Of a DNA stretch of 27,453 bases, positions 23,289 through 27,453 are shown in pieces. The stretch is from NCBI GenBank assembly GCA_049642385.1, contig JBAROU010000103.1, forward strand, positions 1-27,453. Reading direction: 5' to 3'. A program made the translations under genes and the position numbers. Source of the stretch: JBAROU01 sp049642385 (GTDB taxonomy: Bacteria; Chloroflexota; Dehalococcoidia; DSTF01; RBG-16-68-14). Positions within the stretch are counted from its first letter, which is position 1. Every line of letters starts with the position of its first letter. The notes below the pieces were generated by a model. It was not told the origin of the DNA, did not search any database, and saw only the letters and a program-made list of their open reading frames with translations.

Positions 23289-23321
23289 GAACAGGGCCAG
23301 AACTCAGTTCTGGCCCTGTTC
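23289..23321 (+). terminator. strong hairpin, probable terminator
   Basis: A perfect 16-base inverted repeat (GAACAGGGCCAGAACT and its complement) is separated by one base, so the real loop is about 3-5 bases. It starts 21 bases after the M23/golvesin stop and ends just before the nadE promoter. No T-run follows on the plus strand. Confidence 0.6.
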
Positions 23322-23326
23322 GCGCC

Positions 23327-23355
23327 TTGACCGCCTTCCGCGAAGCGCCGATAAT
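23327..23355 (+). promoter_or_regulatory. sigma70-type promoter of the NAD synthetase gene
   Basis: TTGACC (23327-23332), 17 bases, then GATAAT (23350-23355): five of six consensus bases in each box. Transcription would start near 23362, leaving about 30 bases before ATG 23392. Confidence 0.55.
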
Positions 23356-23391
23356 GAACCAGAGCCAATTAGCGTACCGAGTACACTAATC

Positions 23392-25134
23392 ATGCACACG
23401 CTTCGAGTCGGGTTAGCCCAGATCAACGCCACCGTCGGCGATCTCGACGGCAACGTCGCCAAAATCCTGGAGTACGCCGTCCGGGCGCGGGAGCTGGGTG
23501 CCGACCTCGTCGCGTTCCCGGAGCTGGCGGTCACCGGCTATCCGCCCGAGGATCTGCTCCTGCGCCGGCGCTTCATCCTCGATAACAACATAGCGCTGGA
23601 ACGGATCGTGCGCGAGGCGCCCGCCGGCATCACGCTCGTCGTCGGCTTCGTCGATGGCGACGGCGATATCTACAACGCCGCTGCGGTGATCCACGGCGGC
23701 CGGCTCGCCGGCGTGTACCACAAGCAGTATCTGCCGAATTACGGCGTCTTCGACGAGAACCGCTACTTCCAGCGCGGCACAGAGACGCCCGTGTTCGAGG
23801 TAGCGCCTGCCCGTCCGTCAGGCGGGGGCGTGCGCGTCGGCGTGAACGTCTGCGAAGACATCTGGTACCCGGAGGGCCCATCGCAGGCGCAAGCGCACGC
23901 CGGCGCCGAGGTTATCGTGAACATCAACGGCTCGCCGTATCATGCGGGCAAAAGTCACGAGCGTGAGCAGATGCTGGCGACGCGGGCAATCGAAAACGCC
24001 GTCATCGTCTGCTACGTGAATCTCGTTGGCGGCCAGGACGAGCTGGTCTTCGACGGCGGCAGCATGGTCATCGACGAGCGCGGCGAGCTGGTCGCGCGCG
24101 CGGCGCAGTTCGATGAAGAGATGCTGGTCTGCGACCTCGATATCGACGGCGTACACGAACGTCGATTACACGACCCGCGCCTGGCGGCCGTCGACCCGGT
24201 CAGTTGCCCGCAGATCGTCGTTTCGCGCGAGCCGTTCACTGGTGACAAGCCGGCGATCGAGGGACGCGTCTCCGAGCCTCTGTCGTCCGACGCGGAGGTC
24301 TACGCAGCGCTGGTCACCGGCGTGCGCGACTACTGGGCCAAGGGCCGCTGCGCTAATGCGCTCGTTGGCCTCTCGGGCGGCGTAGACTCCAGTCTTGTCG
24401 CGGCGATTGCGGTGGACGCGCTGGGCGCGCAGCACGTGACCGGCGTCGCTATGCCGTCGCGCTACTCGTCCGAAGGGTCGATCGCCGACGCTACGCAGCT
24501 CGCCGAAAACCTGGGCATCGAACTGCAGATCGTCCCGATCGAACCGGCGCACGCTGCGTTCCTCGAGATGCTCGAGCGTCCGTTCGCCGGGAGCGAGCCT
24601 GGCGCGGCGGAAGAGAACGTGCAGGCGCGTATCCGCGGCAACCTGCTGATGGCGCTTTCCAATAAGTACGGCTCGTGGGTGATCACCACCGGCAATAAGA
24701 GCGAGTACGCGACCGGATACTGCACGCTCTACGGCGATATGGCTGGCGGCTACGCGGCGATCAAGGACGTGCCGAAGACGCTCGTCTACCGCCTGGCCGA
24801 GCACCGCAATCGAGCCGCCGGGCGGGAGGTCATCCCGCGCACGGTCATCGACAAGCCGCCTTCCGCGGAGCTGCGCCCGGATCAGCTCGATAGCGACTCG
24901 CTGCCGCCGTATGACAAGCTCGACCCGATCCTCGAGGCGTACGTGGAAGACGAGCGCAGCCTTGAGGAGATAGTGGCGCTGGGCCATGACGAGGCGCTGG
25001 TGCGGCGGGTGATGTCGCTCGTGGACCGGAGCGAATACAAGCGCCGGCAGTCGCCTCCAGGCGTGAAGATCACGCCACGCGCCTTCGGGCGCGACCGCCG
25101 GCTTCCTCTCGCGAACCAGTACACAGGCTACTAG
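23392..25134 (+). CDS. nadE: glutamine-dependent NAD+ synthetase
   Basis: This enzyme (580 aa) makes NAD+ from nicotinic acid adenine dinucleotide, ATP and glutamine, the last step of NAD synthesis. The N-terminal nitrilase-type glutaminase domain (1 to about 270) has its triad Glu44 (FPELAVTGYPPEDLL), Lys111 (YHKQYLPNYGVFDE) and Cys154 (VNVCEDIWYPEG). The C-terminal synthetase domain has the ATP-pyrophosphatase loop SGGVDSS (from 328). It continues with NKSEYATGYCTLYGDMAGGYA and IKDVPKT, typical of NadE. The length fits the shorter bacterial glutamine-dependent class rather than the roughly 680-residue actinobacterial form. The ATG at 23392 begins directly at the conserved LRVGLAQINATVGD, although the ribosome-binding site is weak. 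Confidence 0.96.
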   Translation: MHTLRVGLAQINATVGDLDGNVAKILEYAVRARELGADLVAFPELAVTGYPPEDLLLRRRFILDNNIALERIVREAPAGITLVVGFVDGDGDIYNAAAVIHGGRLAGVYHKQYLPNYGVFDENRYFQRGTETPVFEVAPARPSGGGVRVGVNVCEDIWYPEGPSQAQAHAGAEVIVNINGSPYHAGKSHEREQMLATRAIENAVIVCYVNLVGGQDELVFDGGSMVIDERGELVARAAQFDEEMLVCDLDIDGVHERRLHDPRLAAVDPVSCPQIVVSREPFTGDKPAIEGRVSEPLSSDAEVYAALVTGVRDYWAKGRCANALVGLSGGVDSSLVAAIAVDALGAQHVTGVAMPSRYSSEGSIADATQLAENLGIELQIVPIEPAHAAFLEMLERPFAGSEPGAAEENVQARIRGNLLMALSNKYGSWVITTGNKSEYATGYCTLYGDMAGGYAAIKDVPKTLVYRLAEHRNRAAGREVIPRTVIDKPPSAELRPDQLDSDSLPPYDKLDPILEAYVEDERSLEEIVALGHDEALVRRVMSLVDRSEYKRRQSPPGVKITPRAFGRDRRLPLANQYTGY

Positions 25135-25159
25135 GCGGGGATTCTCGTTCCATCAGTCT

Positions 25160-25188
25160 TTGCGCCTAAGTTGGCAGGGCGGCACAAT
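25160..25188 (+). promoter_or_regulatory. candidate promoter of the cupredoxin gene
   Basis: TTGCGC (25160-25165) and CACAAT (25183-25188) are 17 bases apart with 4 of 6 consensus bases each. They sit in the 87-base gap between nadE and the cupredoxin gene. The predicted leader carries AGGAGG at 25211-25216. Confidence 0.3.
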
Positions 25189-25221
25189 GGTAGGGCAAGT
25201 TCGCTTACCAAGGAGGGGCTC

Positions 25222-25716
25222 ATGATGCACATGATGCAGTGGAAGCGTTGGTCTGTTGCGGTTGTCGCGTTGCTCTTGCTCGCGTTTGCCCTGGCCGCCT
25301 GCGGTGACGACAAGAGTGAGAAGGCGACACCAACCTCGCCCGGAGCGACCGAACCAGGCGTGACCGCGCCGACAGCGACCGAAACGGCGACCGAGCCGGC
25401 GGAAGGAAGCGGAGCAGGCGCGACCATTGACGTCAGCGCTGCCAACATCGCGTTTGCGCCGGAAACGATCGAGGCGCCGGCGAGCGAAAGCTTCACGGTT
25501 CAGTTCGATAATCAAGACGATGGTCTTCCTCACAGCTTCGCCGTGTTTGCGAGCGAGGCCGATGCACAGTCAGGAGCGGACCCGCTCGCGGCGACCGAGA
25601 CGATCACGGGGCCGGACACGACGGAGGTCACCGTCCCGGCGCTTGAGGCGGGCGAGTATTTCGTGTGGTGCGAGGTGCACACCTCGGCGATGACGGCGAC
25701 GCTCGTCGCGAGCTAA
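25222..25716 (+). CDS. cupredoxin-domain lipoprotein (plastocyanin-like)
   Basis: This is an exported lipoprotein (164 aa) with a signal peptide (about 1-26), lipobox ALAAC (Cys27) and a Thr/Pro/Glu-rich linker (30-65). A single cupredoxin domain follows. The likely type 1 copper ligands are His104 (GLPHSF), Cys150 and His153 (VWCEVHTSAM), and Met157. A small blue copper electron carrier anchored outside the membrane fits this pattern. The ATG at 25222 has AGGAGG 5 bases upstream; an earlier in-frame start at 25171 lacks such a site and would displace the signal peptide. The gene converges on the peroxiredoxin gene across a shared terminator. Confidence 0.88.
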   Translation: MMHMMQWKRWSVAVVALLLLAFALAACGDDKSEKATPTSPGATEPGVTAPTATETATEPAEGSGAGATIDVSAANIAFAPETIEAPASESFTVQFDNQDDGLPHSFAVFASEADAQSGADPLAATETITGPDTTEVTVPALEAGEYFVWCEVHTSAMTATLVAS

Positions 25717-25732
25717 GGCGTATGTGGTAACG

Positions 25733-25761
25733 AGAAGGCCAGGCGTCTCGCCTAGCCTTCT
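25733..25761. terminator. bidirectional hairpin terminator
   Basis: A 13-base stem (12 pairs, one C-A mismatch) with loop TCT begins AGAAGGC and ends GCCTTCT. It lies between the convergent cupredoxin (stop 25716) and peroxiredoxin (stop 25783) genes, so it can serve both. There is no long T-run on either side. Confidence 0.6.
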
Positions 25762-25782
25762 TCGTGTCGACAGGTGTTGCAG

Positions 25783-26262
25783 CTACTCGCCCTTGTGCTC
25801 GCGGAGCCAAGTGAGTACCTCTTCGGCGTGCCCGTTTGGATCGACCTGCGGCCACACTTTTTCGAGCGTCGCGTCCGGCCCGATCAGGAACGTTGCGCGG
25901 TCGAGGCCCATGTACTCGAACTCCTTGAACTTCTTCTGCCCGTACACGCCATAGGCGTCAGAGACCTCGTGCTCGGGGTCCGCGAGGAGCGTGAACGGTA
26001 GCTCGAACTTATCGCGGAACTGCTCGTGGGATTCCACGCTGTCGAGGCTGATGCCGAGCACGACGGCGCCTTCCTGCTGAAGGATCCCGAGGTTATCGCG
26101 GAAGTTACAGGCTTCGATGGTGCAGCCGGGCGTGTCGTCTTTCGGGTAGAAGTAGAGCACCACGTGCTTCCCGCCAAAGTCTTTCAGTGAGACAGTCTCG
26201 CCCCTGTCGGTCTGGGCTGTGAAGTCGGGAGCCGGTTGGCCTTCGGTGAGTGGCGTGGGCAT
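25783..26262 (-). CDS. bcp: thioredoxin-dependent thiol peroxidase (peroxiredoxin, Bcp/PrxQ type)
   Basis: This is a peroxiredoxin (159 aa) that reduces hydrogen peroxide and organic peroxides using thioredoxin. The active-site segment is FYPKDDTPGCTIEACNFRD, with the peroxidatic Cys47 and the Bcp-type resolving Cys52 (C-x4-C). The catalytic Thr44 and Pro45 are present, and the arginine of the active-site triad is probably that in LDRATFLI. The ATG at 26262 follows a strong GGAGGT site. An extended -10 promoter lies upstream. It shares a terminator with the cupredoxin gene. No stress operator is recognisable. Confidence 0.95.
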   Translation of the reverse strand: MPTPLTEGQPAPDFTAQTDRGETVSLKDFGGKHVVLYFYPKDDTPGCTIEACNFRDNLGILQQEGAVVLGISLDSVESHEQFRDKFELPFTLLADPEHEVSDAYGVYGQKKFKEFEYMGLDRATFLIGPDATLEKVWPQVDPNGHAEEVLTWLREHKGE

Positions 26263-26296
26263 GTAGTACCTCCGTGTGCTGGTGATGAGCGAAACG

Positions 26297-26305
26297 ATAA
26301 TAGCA
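26297..26305 (-). promoter_or_regulatory. candidate extended -10 promoter of the bcp gene
   Basis: Read on the minus strand, TG-C-TATTAT matches the extended -10 pattern with 5 of 6 hexamer bases. The predicted start near 26290 leaves a leader of about 28 bases containing GGAGGT. There is no good -35. Confidence 0.45.
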
Positions 26306-26333
26306 CAGGCTGGGCGGTGGGATCGCCTGCCGG

Positions 26334-27080
26334 CTACGAACGCCTCGTAAGCTCCTCGATGACGCGCGGCAGCTCGCTCAGGCGACGGATCACGGCCACC
26401 GGCGCCACGCGAGCTCCTGCGAGCGGCTCCTGACGGTACTGGTGGGTGAGCACCGCGCGCATACCGACGCCGTGCGCGCCGCTCACGTCGTCGAACAACC
26501 GGTCGCCAACGAAGAGCGCGTCTTCCGGTGCAACGTCCAGTTCCTCAAGCGCGCGTTGGAAGAGCGACGCGTGGGGCTTGCGATAGCCCATAGCGCTAGA
26601 CGAGACGACCGAACGCACGTATCGCAGCATGCCAAGACGGCGCAGCGCGTCCTCGATGCCGGTGTGGAGTGTAAGCGTGTTGGTGACGCAGCCGAGCGTG
26701 AGGCCCTGTTCGCTGAGCACGGCGATGGGTTCGAGCGTGTCAGGCTCGATCACCGGCATGTCGTGCTCAGCGCCGAAGAACACCGCGGTGAGCTCGCCCA
26801 CGACCTCGTTCGGTGGCGTAATGTCGAGCGATGCGAGTGCTTCGCGTAGGAGATCGTCGCTGGGGGGCTGGTCGATGTCGCCGTCCTCCTCCCAGCGCTT
26901 GATCAGCCGACCAACGGACCTGCCGAGCGCCCGATCGAGTGCGGCTGGTGAGAGCGAGTCGGTCCCCACGGAAGCCTCGATCGCGGCGTGCAGCCGCAGA
27001 ACGTGGAGCCGGCGCATCTCTTCGGTCGGAGCGTAGTTCCAGACCGTGTGCCCGAGATCGAAGATAACGGCGCGCAGCAT
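26334..27080 (-). CDS. HAD-family hydrolase (subfamily IA, DxG variant)
   Basis: This is a HAD-superfamily protein (248 aa). Motif I is IFDLGHTVW (Asp8, with glycine where most members have the second aspartate). Motif II is CVTNT (Thr123). Motif III is MGYRKPH (Lys158). Motif IV is FVGDRLFDD (Asp183, Asp187/188). An alpha-helical cap lies between about 15 and 100. The substrate is unknown; the D-x-G motif also occurs in the HAD gene at 2658-3278, though the two proteins otherwise differ. The gene starts at ATG 27080, 5 bases after the stop of the upstream gene, so the pair is probably one transcript. Confidence 0.86.
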   Translation of the reverse strand: MLRAVIFDLGHTVWNYAPTEEMRRLHVLRLHAAIEASVGTDSLSPAALDRALGRSVGRLIKRWEEDGDIDQPPSDDLLREALASLDITPPNEVVGELTAVFFGAEHDMPVIEPDTLEPIAVLSEQGLTLGCVTNTLTLHTGIEDALRRLGMLRYVRSVVSSSAMGYRKPHASLFQRALEELDVAPEDALFVGDRLFDDVSGAHGVGMRAVLTHQYRQEPLAGARVAPVAVIRRLSELPRVIEELTRRS

Positions 27081-27085
27081 CCCAG

Positions 27086-27453
27086 TTACTCTATCCAGAT
27101 ACCACCGACGGTGAAGCGCGCCTGGGCGCCCTCCGCGGTCTCGATAACGACAAAGAAACGGTCCGTCCGCTCCAGCTGGATAGCCACATCCTTCTGCAGG
27201 AAGGCCGGCGCCTCAGCATCGGTCCAGAAGCCGTCGCAGCCGCGCGAGGCGTAGATCGTCTCTTCGGAGGTTTCGAACACAATGACATCGTTCTTGCAGG
27301 AAGCGGTTTCGAGCACGCGCGTGTCGATTTGCGTTGGTGGCGCGTTGGCCACGCGCTCGAAGCGGCCGAGCGCGCTTGTCTCCTCGATGGCGGTGGTGGA
27401 GTCCGGCACGTTGGCCGGGCGCGGAACCGGTGTTACGAGCGGGCCACTGTAGA
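27086..27453 (-). CDS. hypothetical protein, 5' end beyond the window
   Basis: I do not recognise this protein. The reading frame stays open to the right edge (27453), so the N-terminus is missing. A GTG at 27409 could be read as a start, but the upstream residues (...SGPLVTPVPRPAN) continue as a Pro/Thr/Val-rich stretch like the linker of an exported lipoprotein, so I treat it as partial. The visible 107 residues after that linker form a single small beta-rich domain. They have two cysteines (in ASCKND and RGCDGF) that could form a disulfide and an IETAEGAQARFTVGGIWIE end. It precedes the HAD gene by 5 bases on the same strand. Confidence 0.65.
   Translation of the reverse strand, partial: YSGPLVTPVPRPANVPDSTTAIEETSALGRFERVANAPPTQIDTRVLETASCKNDVIVFETSEETIYASRGCDGFWTDAEAPAFLQKDVAIQLERTDRFFVVIETAEGAQARFTVGGIWIE

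Overview
The window is a G+C-rich bacterial chromosome segment, densely packed, with 25 genes that I can support (23 complete, one split by a frameshift, one cut by the right edge) and no gap longer than about 210 bases. I see no rRNA, tRNA, CRISPR array, transposase or integrase. The mix suggests a free-living heterotroph, perhaps an uncultured Chloroflexota. That mix is a class III polyhydroxyalkanoate (PHA) synthase with a very short partner subunit, a full-length Lhr helicase, a luciferase-like F420-type oxidoreductase, several 'CGDD'-type lipoproteins and an M23 peptidase with a golvesin-like C-terminus. The phylum is an inference and could be wrong.

Layout. 24-1698: phaE-like and phaC (PHA storage polymer). 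1831-2640: alpha/beta hydrolase, convergent with a HAD hydrolase (2658-3278, minus) that is divergent from a crotonase-fold gene (3400-4203). 4200-6108 (minus): two tandem paralogous SAM methyltransferases. 6225-8406: zinc alcohol dehydrogenase followed 4 bases later by nagA; nagB converges on them (8415-9155). 9251-13480: Lhr helicase. 13481-16300 (minus): tldD-pmbA operon. 16375-17238: LLM-class oxidoreductase. 17248-19678 (minus): tight four-gene operon of nitroreductase, SDR, dienelactone-hydrolase-like protein and a small unknown protein. 19782-21067: two convergent lipoprotein genes, one with a thioredoxin fold. 21150-23321: XRE/MmyB-like regulator divergent from a secreted M23/golvesin gene that carries a frameshift, in sequence visibly poorer in G+C. 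23392-25134: glutamine-dependent NAD synthetase. 25222-25716: cupredoxin lipoprotein, convergent across a shared terminator with a Bcp-type peroxiredoxin. 26334-27453 (minus): HAD hydrolase and a partial unknown gene.

How the genes work together. PhaC with the PhaE-like protein makes storage polyester, and the neighbouring crotonase and hydrolase fit acyl-CoA metabolism. NagA and NagB form a two-step route from N-acetylglucosamine-6-phosphate to fructose-6-phosphate, but no kinase or transporter is in the window. TldD and PmbA form one protease complex. The nitroreductase/SDR/hydrolase operon and the convergent LLM enzyme look like a catabolic or detoxification block. The most unusual part is 21150-23321: the regulator, an intergenic palindrome, promoter-like elements pointing both ways, and an exported peptidase gene broken between two otherwise well-conserved halves. 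Most of the remaining window is ordinary core or accessory metabolism.
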